Positions 1 to 8,744 of a DNA stretch of 59,638 nt are shown here, piece after piece; positions within the stretch are counted from its first letter, which is position 1, and each line of letters starts with the position of its first letter. A program made the translations under genes and the position numbers. The notes under the pieces were generated by a model that saw only the letters and a list, made by a program, of their open reading frames with translations, searched no databases and had not been told where the DNA came from. Origin of the DNA: Archaeoglobus_B sp964471215 (GTDB taxonomy: Archaea; Halobacteriota; Archaeoglobi; Archaeoglobales; Archaeoglobaceae); contig CAYYFC010000002.1 of the NCBI GenBank assembly GCA_964471215.1, forward strand, positions 1 to 59,638. The letters are read 5' to 3'.

Positions 1-70
1 TTTGCTTCCTTCCAACACCTTTTTTCTTAGCATAAGCATATCTGACAAATCCCTTATTATTGGTCGAGGT

Positions 71-242
71 CTATTTATAAGAAGAATTAAGATATCTTTT
101 TCTCTTGCACACGTAGCACAGAATGCTGATTAAATGAATGAAATACAAAGCTTCATAAATCCTATCTTCATTGAGAAATCTCTTAGCCAAATTTATTTGA
201 TCCTCAATCTTAACTCGCTTCTTCGATTTTCTTTCTTATCAT
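71..242 (-). pseudogene. Short broken gene, unknown family
   Basis: Reading the minus strand from an ATG at 242, the peptide starts MIRKKIEEA and meets a stop. One frame over, the reading stays open to a TAG at 71-73 and gives a plausible helical protein (RVKIEDQINLAKRFL, then EALYFIHLISILCYVCKRK). The two halves join naturally with one frameshift, so this looks like a decayed small gene. I do not recognise the family. A TATA-like AT-rich stretch lies upstream (about 270-310). The alternative is chance open frame in AT-rich DNA. Confidence 0.35.
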
Positions 243-306
243 TCTACTTTACACTATGTCAACTTTAGTTTATAATCTGTTAACTTAAGTTCATAAAATT
301 TTTTGA

Positions 307-1140
307 TTAAATATTATAGCACGTTCTTTCTCTCGAGTTCACGGATCTCTCGATCTTTCTAATGTCTTTTTCAAACATTACTGTCTTGAACACGCTTTTA
401 CCACTGTGGAAAATTCCTAACACGTTGGAATTGTTGAAAATAATCCCTATGACCATTCCCTCGTATAGCTCTTCCTATCTTCTGAGAGTTTCGATGTCTA
501 TGGAGCTTAGAGAACCATTCTTGAATTCCATGGAATGTATATAAGCCAACCCAGCAATTTCGTACCCGCACTTTTCGTAGAATGTCAAAGCTTCCGCTAA
601 GCTTGAATAGTCTAATAGTTTAGTTCTGCACTAGTTGAATGTGAGATCACACATTCGAGATCGTAGAAACTTGTCAGGATCATTTTTCCATCTATTTTCT
701 GACTTCCAAGTGCAGCTATCCACTCTCTCGAATCCTTGCCATGAGAAAGCAAAACTCTAAAAGCTTCATAGAAAACCGGAGCAGGGATTACAAGTTCTTT
801 CTGCTCTTCGCATTTCTTAATTGTTTCAGGCTCAGATTTGAGCTCAGGCTTTGCATAACTTTTAAGCCAATCTACAAATCTAAAAGCATTTGCCAAAGCT
901 AACGTTAACTTATAGGCGATTACAAGGGAAAGGAGAACAGCAAATCTTATGGCATATGCTACGGATTTTTTTCAGGATGGTTTTGTAGTCTTCTATGATT
1001 TTTTTGAGCAGTCTCGGTAACAAAATATATCCTCTTATTAGGTTTCTGAAAGCTTTCAAGTCTTTCCATAGGCTAATCCTCCTCTTCTCAATCGATCTCG
1101 GAAATTCTATGGCCTGAGCAACGATATGTGAAGCATGCAT
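307..1140 (-). pseudogene. Decayed JAMM/MPN-type metalloprotease gene
   Basis: Three minus-strand reading frames join into one protein-like series. The first is an N-terminal part from about 1140 (KDLKAFRNLIRGYILLPRLL). The second, after a frameshift near 960, has a hydrophobic stretch (AYAIRFAVLLSLVIAYKL) and the segment VIPAPVFYEAFRVLLSHG with EWIAALGSQ. The third, after a second frameshift near 609, reads LAEALTFYEKCGYEIAG, then IHSMEFKNG, then SLSSID. It contains an in-frame TAG at 475-477 and stops at 307-309. The spacing H-x-M-x10-D matches the JAMM signature H-x-H-x10-D with the second His replaced by Met, so the metal site is lost as well. Family assignment is inference from this spacing and from the fold-like order of segments. 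Confidence 0.55.
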
Positions 1141-1256
1141 CGTCTAGTAGTCCTTCTCTTGTGATATGGAGAAATCATTTCTGGTTAATTTCTTGAATAA
1201 GGTTCTAGGTAAGTCTTTCTAGTTCAAAAGGCTCGCAAGCAAAAGTGTTATAAACA

Positions 1257-1331
1257 CGGGCCGGGAGGGATTCGAACCCCCGACCGCGGGATTAAGAGTC
1301 CCGCGCTCTAACCTGGCTAAGCTACCGGCCC
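1257..1331 (-). tRNA. tRNA-Lys (anticodon CTT)
   Basis: The reverse complement folds as a cloverleaf. The acceptor stem is GGGCCGG/CCGGCCC, the anticodon stem CGGGA/TCCCG holds the loop CTCTTAA, and the T arm GGGGG-TTCGAAT-CCCTC is standard. Positions 34-36 are CTT, which reads AAG. The discriminator base is G and CCA is not encoded. A second Lys tRNA (TTT) lies 3.4 kb away on the other strand, so both lysine isoacceptors sit in this window. Confidence 0.96.
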
Positions 1332-1385
1332 CTCTTATCTTATTAGAAGCAATCGGATTTAAAAAACTTATGCATACATTTAAAC

Positions 1386-2492
1386 ATGAGATCGCTACTG
1401 ATTTCAGTGTTTTCAGCCATGCTGGGGTTGGGAATAGTCAGCCCTTTAATGCCACTGTACGCAAGGGATCTGGGGGCAACTGGGATATGGCTTGGAATGA
1501 TATTTTCGGGTTTTTCATTTTCGAGAGCAGTTTTCATGCCAATAATTGGAAGATTATCAGATAGATTTGGTAAAAAAATTTTTATCACGATTGGTTTAGC
1601 CCTGTACTCTGTTATCTCCGTTATTTATATAATCGCAGAGAACGTATACGAGCTTGTTGCAATTAGGATTTTTCACGGCTTCTCTTCTGCAATGGTAATT
1701 CCGTGCGCGATGGCCTATATAAGTGAGATAGCGCCCGAGGGGAGTGAGGGGAAGTACATGAGCTCATTCAACATATCGATGCTACTTGGAATAGGGTTCG
1801 GACCGATAATAGGTGGAATAATAAAGGACGTACTGGGATTGAAGTTCGCATTTCTTTCAATGTCAATTTTAACAGTTCTGGCATTTCTGCTCGTGATGCT
1901 ATTCGTTCCAAATGTTAAGGTTAAGAGGAAATCATCTGGAGGATTTAAGATACTTCTTAACAAGCTGTTAAATGCTCTGATAATATTCAGACTTTCTCAA
2001 GCCTTCAGACTTGCCCTCGTCATGTCATTCCTTCCAATTCTAATATCCCACTTAAGGGGATATCAGATAGGAATAGTTATATCTGCAATAGTTTTAACGA
2101 ATGCCGTATTTCAAAAACCGTTCGGAGTTCTTGCCGATCGATACGATAGGAGAAATCTTATACTTCTAGGATCTCTTACATCTATAACATCTCTTGTACT
2201 ACTTCCATTTTACGACAAATTCGCAAATGTTTTAATGCTGGGAGTTGCAATGGGTATCGGAAATGCAATGGCTACTTCGTCCGCTTCTGCAATAGCAGTC
2301 AATCTGGGAAGAGAGCTGGGTCATGGAACGGTTATGGGGTTTTTTAACATGGCGTTGAGCATTGCCATGACGATATCCCCTCTCCTTGCCGGATTTATAA
2401 TGGACGTGTATGGATTAGATTCCGTATTTTTTATAATAGCTATTATAAGTGCTGTGGGTGTTTTTATATTTTACGCTCTTTCAAAGGTTTAG
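1386..2492 (+). CDS. Major facilitator superfamily transporter
   Basis: This is a 368-residue polytopic membrane protein with about 11-12 hydrophobic segments. It is probably a small-molecule or drug exporter of unknown substrate. The loop between TM2 and TM3 carries the MFS signature (GRLSDRFGKK, about residues 55-64), and the equivalent loop of the second half reads GVLADRYDRRN (about 247-257), showing the two-fold pseudo-repeat. At 368 residues it is slightly short for MFS (usually about 400). The ATG at 1386 opens straight into TM1. It stops 2 bp before the next gene, so the two are probably co-transcribed. Confidence 0.88.
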   Translation: MRSLLISVFSAMLGLGIVSPLMPLYARDLGATGIWLGMIFSGFSFSRAVFMPIIGRLSDRFGKKIFITIGLALYSVISVIYIIAENVYELVAIRIFHGFSSAMVIPCAMAYISEIAPEGSEGKYMSSFNISMLLGIGFGPIIGGIIKDVLGLKFAFLSMSILTVLAFLLVMLFVPNVKVKRKSSGGFKILLNKLLNALIIFRLSQAFRLALVMSFLPILISHLRGYQIGIVISAIVLTNAVFQKPFGVLADRYDRRNLILLGSLTSITSLVLLPFYDKFANVLMLGVAMGIGNAMATSSASAIAVNLGRELGHGTVMGFFNMALSIAMTISPLLAGFIMDVYGLDSVFFIIAIISAVGVFIFYALSKV

Positions 2493-2494
2493 AG

Positions 2495-3412
2495 ATGAAG
2501 GAGAAGTTCATGAAGATAAATCCCGAATTCGTTAAGAGATACGAGAAGATAGATGACTCGAAAGAGTTTTGGGAATACATGTCAAAACCGCTGAGGACGA
2601 GTATAAGGGTTAACACTTTAAAAGCGAGTTTGGATGAAGTTGTCGGAAGTCTGGGAGAAAGATTCGAGCTCGATCGGATAAAGTGGTGTTCTGAGGGTTT
2701 CTTTATAAAATGCGAGAGAGTTGGGTCAACAATCGAGCATCAGCTCGGACTAATATTCATTCAGGAGGCATCGTCCATGATCCCTGCAATAGCGCTCGAT
2801 GTAAAACCAGGAATGCTCGTACTGGATATGGCAGCAGCACCTGGCGGAAAGACAACGCAGATAGCCCAGTACATGAAAAACGAGGGTTGCATAATTGCGA
2901 ACGATGTAAAGGCTGACAGAATTAACATACTGATATCGAATCTGCAGAGATGCGGTGTTCTGATAGCGAGGGTTACTATGAAGGATGGGAGGTTTTTTTC
3001 GAGGTTCAGAAACAGATTTGACAGGGTTTTGATAGACGCACCGTGTTCAAACGTCGGAATGATAAGGAAAAACTATAGATATCTTAAGAGGTGGAGACTT
3101 AAGGAGGTTATATCCTTCTCAAAGCTTCAGAAGGAGTTGCTGATGGCGGGATACAAGGCGCTTAAACCTGGAGGGATACTCGTCTACTCCACATGCACGC
3201 TTGACCCGCTGGAAAATGAGGAGGTCGTTGATCACCTTCTTTACAGCACCGATGCTGTGATAGAGGATATAGATATCCCCGTGAAGTGCACGAAGCCCAT
3301 AACAAGATTCGGGGACAGAGAGTATTTGACCGATGTAAAGAAGTGCCTCAGAATTCATCCTCAGGACAACGACACTGAGGGATTTTTCATTGCAAAGATA
3401 AGAAAGCCGTGA
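2495..3412 (+). CDS. RsmB/NOP2/Sun-family RNA (cytosine-5) methyltransferase
   Basis: The product is a SAM-dependent RNA m5C methyltransferase of 305 residues acting on rRNA or tRNA. The SAM-binding loop is LDMAAAPGGKTTQIA (about residues 110-124). The two conserved cysteines are in DAPCSNVG (about 180) and YSTCTLDPLENE (about 229). The TC cysteine is the usual catalytic nucleophile and the PC cysteine helps release product. The PC motif normally reads DAPCSGxG, so the Asn-Val is slightly divergent. A second possible start is ATG 2510 (MKINPEF). The exact substrate cannot be told from sequence. Confidence 0.9.
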   Translation: MKEKFMKINPEFVKRYEKIDDSKEFWEYMSKPLRTSIRVNTLKASLDEVVGSLGERFELDRIKWCSEGFFIKCERVGSTIEHQLGLIFIQEASSMIPAIALDVKPGMLVLDMAAAPGGKTTQIAQYMKNEGCIIANDVKADRINILISNLQRCGVLIARVTMKDGRFFSRFRNRFDRVLIDAPCSNVGMIRKNYRYLKRWRLKEVISFSKLQKELLMAGYKALKPGGILVYSTCTLDPLENEEVVDHLLYSTDAVIEDIDIPVKCTKPITRFGDREYLTDVKKCLRIHPQDNDTEGFFIAKIRKP

Positions 3413-3419
3413 TTAATGG

Positions 3420-4229
3420 TTAAACGTAAAATGTAATCCTGAGGAGATCCCTCAGGGCAGGTGCCAGGCCAAGGACTATTAACACGAATTTTATAAAATT
3501 CTTTATATTATCATCTTCGCCCCTGTCGAGTATTGCGATTACTGCTAGAAGTATCAGGAACTTTACGGGAAGCAGGGACCAGGCACCGATCCTTGAAATG
3601 AGGATTTTTGGAATGACGTGGATTTCCCTGTAACCGAAATAGCTTATTCCTATATACGTTACCGATGAATCTAGCATGTGGCTGAAGAAAACAAGTCTGC
3701 TAAGATTGTTGTCTGCAAATCTCATGACCTTTTTTGTTAAAAGGATAAAGATCGACGTGAGCGATAAGGCCATTAATGCCGATAAGGGGGCAACCAAAGG
3801 ATTCTTTACATCCAAATTCATAAATAGGAATGTGAGTGAGGAAGAAGAAAGTATCGTGCCGATAGAACAGTAGTACAACCAATATTTCTCCTTTTTCCTT
3901 AAACAAAAGACGAGAACGGGGAATGCTATGGTGAATGTCAGCAGGTATATCAGGGGTGACATGAAGAGGTAGGAAATGGGGGGTTTTATGAAACCTGAAT
4001 CCTCAAAAATCCTGAGAGAAGATCCGAGAAGTATAAAAGGTATGTTAGAGTACGCAAACTTCTCGTCAAAGTTCAACCTCTTGCTGAGATATCTGTATAA
4101 AAAGTAAACTGCTATTATAAGGATGGCCGCCCACGTTGCCGTATTCACGGGGTTGTATCCGGTCTTGTAGACTATCGAATCTATATAGTACTTCTTTATG
4201 AAATCCCAGATCATATGATCACAGGACAT
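3420..4229 (-). CDS. DUF63 family membrane protein
   Basis: This is a 269-residue integral membrane protein with roughly seven hydrophobic helices, matching the archaeal DUF63 family, whose function is unknown. Family-like features are the motif GSSLRIFEDSGF (about residues 69-80) and the charged FFSHMLDSSVTY segment (about 180-191), which has His and Asp inside a helix. It converges on the methyltransferase gene with a 7-bp gap. It is divergent from the helix-turn-helix gene at 4268, with only 38 bp between the starts, so the two probably share a bidirectional promoter. Confidence 0.85.
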   Translation of the reverse strand: MSCDHMIWDFIKKYYIDSIVYKTGYNPVNTATWAAILIIAVYFLYRYLSKRLNFDEKFAYSNIPFILLGSSLRIFEDSGFIKPPISYLFMSPLIYLLTFTIAFPVLVFCLRKKEKYWLYYCSIGTILSSSSLTFLFMNLDVKNPLVAPLSALMALSLTSIFILLTKKVMRFADNNLSRLVFFSHMLDSSVTYIGISYFGYREIHVIPKILISRIGAWSLLPVKFLILLAVIAILDRGEDDNIKNFIKFVLIVLGLAPALRDLLRITFYV

Positions 4230-4267
4230 CGGACAACAGATATATCTCTTACTGTCAATTCAATTTT

Positions 4268-4666
4268 ATGAAGGTGAAGGATGCACCCAAGACATCTACA
4301 TCCATAATAATCCGCTCGGCATCAAATGCAAGGATTTCTCAGTCAAAAAATCCATTACTGGAGCTTATGAGGAGGATATTTAGAAAGGAGGAAGTTGCTA
4401 TTAAGGCTGCAAAGTTCGTAACGATTGTGGAAGAATGCGAAAAGAATAAAAAACCGTTAAGGGTTGAGGACTGGCAGAAGACGATTGATGAGCTAAAAAT
4501 GTCCAGATCATCCTTTTATTCCATGAGAAACAAACTGATCGGAGCTGGATTGATTTCTATAAAAAACGGTGAATACAGATTATCGGGTGTTTTCAGCAAG
4601 GATCTCGTCGACATGGCGAGATGGTGGTGGGTTGTCATGCTCGGATATGATGAGGAATCCCTATGA
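4268..4666 (+). CDS. Putative winged-helix protein, unknown function
   Basis: The 132-residue soluble protein has a middle section that looks like a winged helix: a helix around VEDWQKTIDEL, a probable recognition helix MSRSSFYSMRNKLIGAG (about residues 78-94), and a beta wing LISIKNGEYRL. The first 25 residues are rich in Ser, Thr and Lys and probably disordered. The C-terminus ends in an unusual MARWWWVVMLGYDEE patch. I do not recognise a named family. Being divergent from the DUF63 gene suggests it could regulate that gene, which is inference only. Confidence 0.6.
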   Translation: MKVKDAPKTSTSIIIRSASNARISQSKNPLLELMRRIFRKEEVAIKAAKFVTIVEECEKNKKPLRVEDWQKTIDELKMSRSSFYSMRNKLIGAGLISIKNGEYRLSGVFSKDLVDMARWWWVVMLGYDEESL

Positions 4667-4747
4667 GAATTTAAAATATATAAAAATTGGAAAATAAACA
4701 AGCGAGCACGAAAAAGATTTATATCAATTCATGTCTTATAGCTTTGA

Positions 4748-4821
4748 GGGCTCGTAGCTCAGCCAGGTAGAGCAACGGGCTTTTAACCCGTTGGTCGCGG
4801 GTTCAAATCCCGTCGAGCCCG
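4748..4821 (+). tRNA. tRNA-Lys (anticodon TTT)
   Basis: The cloverleaf has acceptor stem GGGCTCG/CGAGCCC, anticodon stem ACGGG/CCCGT with loop CTTTTAA (anticodon TTT, reads AAA), and T arm CGGG-TTCAAAT-CCCG. The discriminator is G. An AT-rich promoter-like stretch with aaaaagatttatatc lies about 35 bp upstream. Confidence 0.97.
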
Positions 4822-4908
4822 CTTGATAACAACATCCTTATTTTACAGACAGAGCGACGAGATTTACAAAAAGAGGGATGTGACGGGAAAAAGCCGTCTG
4901 CAGTTAAG

Positions 4909-4916
4909 TTTAAATA
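4909..4916 (+). promoter_or_regulatory. Probable TATA box of the RNA polymerase operon
   Basis: The sequence TTTAAATA sits in an AT-rich stretch between tRNA-Lys and rpoH and is the best archaeal TATA match upstream of the operon. It would start transcription near 4940 and leave a leader of about 150 nt before rpoH, long for this genome. I see no convincing riboswitch or hairpin in that leader. Confidence 0.4.
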
Positions 4917-5089
4917 CTTCAAATGTATAGAGTTCACCAAAACATCCCCGACAGGTCGTTGTGAAAATAAGAAATATGTACGGCTCCTCATATGAGAGAT
5001 CCGGGTGTACGTGGTTTGGGATGAGTTTGATGAGATGTAATGAAATGAGTTGCCGTAATATGGTGGGATAGTTCATTTGGTGATGAAGC

Positions 5090-5362
5090 ATGAAGATAAG
5101 GCTTCAAGATCATATACTTGTTCCAAAGCATGAGGTTCTGAGCAAGGAGGAGGCAAAGGAGATACTCAAGTTGTTAAACGTTAAACCTGAGCAGCTTCCT
5201 AAGATAAGAGCAGATGATCCGATCGCTAGGGAGATTGGTGCAAAGGTTGGAGATATCGTGAGGATCATTAGAGAGAGTCCAACAGCAGGTGTTTCTATTG
5301 CGTATAGATATGTCGTCCCGCCATCTATTAAGTCGACGAAGATTAAAGAGGAAGAGGAGTAA
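5090..5362 (+). CDS. rpoH: DNA-directed RNA polymerase subunit H (Rpb5 homologue)
   Basis: At 90 residues this has the usual size of archaeal RpoH, which equals the C-terminal assembly domain of eukaryotic Rpb5. The family motif DHILVPKHEVLSKEEA lies at the N-terminus, and ARADDPIAREIGAK-type sequence (here RADDPIAREIGAKVGD) near residues 41-56. It binds the jaw region of the polymerase. The ATG at 5090 follows a GGTGATG Shine-Dalgarno-like sequence. It is the first gene of the rpoH-B''-B'-A'-A'' operon, the standard archaeal order. Confidence 0.97.
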   Translation: MKIRLQDHILVPKHEVLSKEEAKEILKLLNVKPEQLPKIRADDPIAREIGAKVGDIVRIIRESPTAGVSIAYRYVVPPSIKSTKIKEEEE

Positions 5363-5383
5363 TGATAATTTTTGGTGATGGTT

Positions 5384-6919
5384 ATGCTAGATAGGAGGAT
5401 TCTTGCAAAAGCTTACTTCAGCCATGAAAGACTTGTGAAGCATCAAATAGATTCTTTTAACAGGTTTATAGATGAGGGATTGCAGAGGGTTATCGATGAG
5501 CAGAAGATGATCGAGCTCGACATTCCGAACACTTACGTGAGGTTCGGGAAGGTATGGATAGACAGACCTATAGTCAAGGAGGCTGACGGGACAAGAAGGC
5601 TGCTTCTTCCAGCAGAGGCTAGGTTGAGAAACTTAACATATGCTGCGCCAATATACGTGGAAACGCAGGTCGTGGATGAGGGTAACGAACTCGAGTGGGA
5701 GGTAGTGGAGATAGGTATGCTTCCAATCATGCTTAAATCCAAGGTTTGCAACCTCCATCCTGACAACATAGACGAGGCAATAATGGCCTTTAGAAAGATA
5801 GACGAATTGCCTTCGGATTATGAGAGAAAGCTATGCTTGGCAGGAGAGGATCCCGTGGATCCCGGCGGATATTTCATAATAAACGGTACGGAAAGGGCTT
5901 TGGTCACACTTGAAGATCTTGCACCAAACAAGATATTACTCGAAAAGGAGGAGAAATATGGAGAAGAGGTTGAAATAGCAAAGTGCTTCAGTCAGAAAGC
6001 GGGTTATAGGGCGCTTGTAGTTGTTGAGAGGGGAAGGGATAACATACTGGAGGTAACATTTCCTCAGCTTCCAAAGCCAATTCATTTCGTAATCCTGATG
6101 AGGGCCCTTGGTGTTGAAAGCGATCAGGAGATAATTGAGATGGTGAGCAAGAATCCGGAGATAATGAAGTACATGCTGGAAAACATAGAGATAGCTGAGG
6201 TGGAAACAGAGGAGGAGGCTATAGATTACATAGGCAGAAGGGTTGCTCCTGGTCAGAGCAGGGAGTACAGAATTCAGAGGGCAAACCAGGTTCTCGATCA
6301 GTACTTCCTACCGCATCTAGGAACGGATAAGGAGTCCAGGAGGGCAAAAGCGTTTTTCCTGGCAAGAATGGCAGAAATGGTATTCGAGCTCCATCTGGGA
6401 TTGAGGAAGGAGGATGATAAGGATCATTACGCTAACAAGAGGCTTAAGCTTGCAGGTGATCTGATGGAGGAGATATTCAGAGTTGCACTGTTAAGGCTTA
6501 TTAAGGATGTCAAGTACCAGCTCGAAAGGGCTAAGGCGAGGGGGAGACCTCTGAAGATGTCTACGGCTGTAAGAAGCGATGTTCTTACTGATAGGATAAT
6601 GCATCCGATGGCAACGGGGAACTGGGTTGGTGGTAGGACAGGTGTTTCCCAGCTTATAGACAGGCATAACTATATGTCCGTTCTTTCTCATCTTAGGAGG
6701 GTTGTTTCACCCCTTTCAAGATCACAGCCTCATTTCGAGGCAAGAGATCTCCATCCAACACAGTGGGGAAGGCTATGCCCGAACGAGACGCCTGAAGGGC
6801 CAAACTGCGGTCTTGTTAAGAATTTTGCCCAGTACGCTGAGGTTAGCGTTGGAACTGATGAGGAAGAGATAAAGAAGGTTTTGTTTAGTCTAGGTGTTGA
6901 GCCCATAAGAGGTGGTTGA
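5384..6919 (+). CDS. rpoB'': RNA polymerase subunit B'' (N-terminal half of Rpb2)
   Basis: The product corresponds to the protrusion, lobe and fork part of bacterial beta / eukaryotic Rpb2. Motifs seen include GGYFIINGTERALV (about residue 165) and, near the C-terminus, SQPHFEARDLHPTQWGRLC followed by NETPEGPNCGL (about 447-477), the fork region near the active centre. Upstream in-frame TTG 5372 and ATG 5378 exist. I chose ATG 5384 because GGTG at 5374-5377 is correctly spaced for it. The split from B' is the normal euryarchaeal arrangement and not a frameshift. The stop is immediately followed by the B' start. Confidence 0.96.
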   Translation: MLDRRILAKAYFSHERLVKHQIDSFNRFIDEGLQRVIDEQKMIELDIPNTYVRFGKVWIDRPIVKEADGTRRLLLPAEARLRNLTYAAPIYVETQVVDEGNELEWEVVEIGMLPIMLKSKVCNLHPDNIDEAIMAFRKIDELPSDYERKLCLAGEDPVDPGGYFIINGTERALVTLEDLAPNKILLEKEEKYGEEVEIAKCFSQKAGYRALVVVERGRDNILEVTFPQLPKPIHFVILMRALGVESDQEIIEMVSKNPEIMKYMLENIEIAEVETEEEAIDYIGRRVAPGQSREYRIQRANQVLDQYFLPHLGTDKESRRAKAFFLARMAEMVFELHLGLRKEDDKDHYANKRLKLAGDLMEEIFRVALLRLIKDVKYQLERAKARGRPLKMSTAVRSDVLTDRIMHPMATGNWVGGRTGVSQLIDRHNYMSVLSHLRRVVSPLSRSQPHFEARDLHPTQWGRLCPNETPEGPNCGLVKNFAQYAEVSVGTDEEEIKKVLFSLGVEPIRGG

Positions 6920-8734
6920 ATGGAAAAGTGCAGGGTTTATGTTAACGGTGCTCTGATCGGATTTTATAAAGATGGGAAGAAGCTAGCTGAAATGATTAGG
7001 GAGCTCAGGAGGAAGGGAAAGATATCCAATCAGATCAACGTTGCGTATTATGAGGATTCAAATGAAATAAGGATAAATACGGATGCCGGAAGGGCTAGAA
7101 GACCTCTAATAGTTGTTAAGGATGGAAAACCCCTCGTCACGGAACAGGATGTAGAGAGGTTGAAGAGAGGAGAAATAACATTTGAAGATCTTGTTAAACA
7201 GGGAAAGATAGAGTTTCTGGATGCTGAGGAAGAGGAAAACGCGTATATAGCAATAAATGAGGAAGATCTCACACCGGAGCACACGCATCTCGAGCTATGT
7301 CCATCGCTTATAGCCGGGATATGCCTTGGCTCGATTCCATATCCAGAGCACAACGCAAGCCCGAGAAACACGATGGGTGCTGCGATGATAAAGCAGAGTC
7401 TGGGACTTCCATATTCAAACATGTCTTGGAGGGCGGATACAAGAGGACATCTGCTACACTACCCGCAGATACCCATTGTAATAACCGATACTCAGAAAGA
7501 GATAAGGTTTGATGAGAGACCTTCTGGTCAGAACTTCGTTGTTGCAGTTCTTAGCTATGAGGGTTATAACATAGAGGATGCGCTCATCTTCAATAAGGGT
7601 AGCATAGACAGGGGACTTGCAAGATCTCATTTCTTCAGGACTTATGAAGCAGAGGAGATAAGATATCCTGGAGGACAGGAGGACAAGTTCGGAATACCTC
7701 CATCTGACATAGCCGGGTACAGGGGAGCTGAATCCTACGTACATCTGGATGAAGACGGGCTCGTTCATCCGGAAACCGAAGTGAATCCGGATGACGTGTT
7801 AATAGGTAGGACTTCTCCACCGAGATTTCTTGAAGAACCGACGGAACTCGGAATTTCACCTCAAAAGAGAAGGGAGACTTCGGTAACCATGAGGTCAAAT
7901 GAGAAGGGCATAGTTGATGCGGTATTCCTTATGCAGTCCGAAGGAGGGTCGAAGCTCGCAAAGGTAAGGGTCAGGGATCTGAGAATACCTGAGCTTGGTG
8001 ACAAGTTTGCATCGAGGCATGGTCAGAAAGGAGTAATAGGACTTATAGTACCCGAGGAGGATATGCCATGGACGGAATCGGGAATAGTTCCGGATATGAT
8101 AATCAATCCGCATGCAATTCCGTCCAGGATGACCATAGGTCACGTTCTGGAAATGATAGGCGGTAAAGTCGGATGTCTTGAGGGAAGGAGGATAGATGGA
8201 ACGATATTTCACGGTGAGGATGAGAAAGATCTGAGAAAGATATTGGAGAAGTTCGGATTTGTCCATACAGGGAAAGAGGTTATGTACGATGGTATTACGG
8301 GAAAGAGGTTCGAGGTTGACATATTCGTCGGTGTGATATACTATCAGAAGCTTTATCACATGGTGTCTAACAAGATACATGCCAGGAGCAGGGGACCTGT
8401 CCAGATTCTTACAAGGCAGCCCACAGAGGGAAGGGCGAGGAAGGGAGGATTGAGGTTTGGTGAAATGGAGAGGGATGTCCTCATAGGGCATGGAGCAGCA
8501 CTTCTCCTTAAGGATAGGTTGCTCGAGGAGTCCGATAAGGTTGAGGTATGGGTATGCGGAAACTGCGGGCACATAGCAACGTTTGACTACAGAAGGAATG
8601 TGGCATACTGCCCTGTATGCGATGACGACAGCAACATACACAGGGTTGAAATGAGTTACGCCTTCAAACTCTTGCTGGATGAGTTAAAATCCATGATGAT
8701 TGCTCCAAGAATAATTTTGGGTGATAAGGCATGA
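6920..8734 (+). CDS. rpoB': RNA polymerase subunit B' (C-terminal half of Rpb2)
   Basis: This 604-residue subunit carries the hybrid-binding and wall domains. GDKFASRHGQKGVIG (about residues 359-373) holds conserved lysines that contact the RNA-DNA hybrid. A zinc ribbon CGNCGH...CPVC lies near 545-575, and LRFGEMERD marks the anchor/clamp junction. Its ATG directly abuts the B'' stop, which implies translational coupling. It ends 10 bp before the preferred ATG of rpoA'. Confidence 0.97.
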   Translation: MEKCRVYVNGALIGFYKDGKKLAEMIRELRRKGKISNQINVAYYEDSNEIRINTDAGRARRPLIVVKDGKPLVTEQDVERLKRGEITFEDLVKQGKIEFLDAEEEENAYIAINEEDLTPEHTHLELCPSLIAGICLGSIPYPEHNASPRNTMGAAMIKQSLGLPYSNMSWRADTRGHLLHYPQIPIVITDTQKEIRFDERPSGQNFVVAVLSYEGYNIEDALIFNKGSIDRGLARSHFFRTYEAEEIRYPGGQEDKFGIPPSDIAGYRGAESYVHLDEDGLVHPETEVNPDDVLIGRTSPPRFLEEPTELGISPQKRRETSVTMRSNEKGIVDAVFLMQSEGGSKLAKVRVRDLRIPELGDKFASRHGQKGVIGLIVPEEDMPWTESGIVPDMIINPHAIPSRMTIGHVLEMIGGKVGCLEGRRIDGTIFHGEDEKDLRKILEKFGFVHTGKEVMYDGITGKRFEVDIFVGVIYYQKLYHMVSNKIHARSRGPVQILTRQPTEGRARKGGLRFGEMERDVLIGHGAALLLKDRLLEESDKVEVWVCGNCGHIATFDYRRNVAYCPVCDDDSNIHRVEMSYAFKLLLDELKSMMIAPRIILGDKA

Positions 8735-8744
8735 GGTGATTCTA

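Noticed and set aside
362..544. 60-codon plus-strand frame
   Set aside because: Antisense to the decayed JAMM-like gene, which explains the sequence better.
4864..5091. Two minus-strand frames between tRNA-Lys and rpoH
   Set aside because: Lie in the operon leader and have no family resemblance.
7895..8641. 248-codon minus-strand frame inside rpoB'
   Set aside because: Shadow of the rpoB' gene; composition is typical of antisense frames and no family pattern.
5384..8734. rpoB appears broken into two reading frames
   Set aside because: Split B''/B' with directly abutting stop and start is the normal arrangement in many euryarchaea; both parts carry family-like ends.
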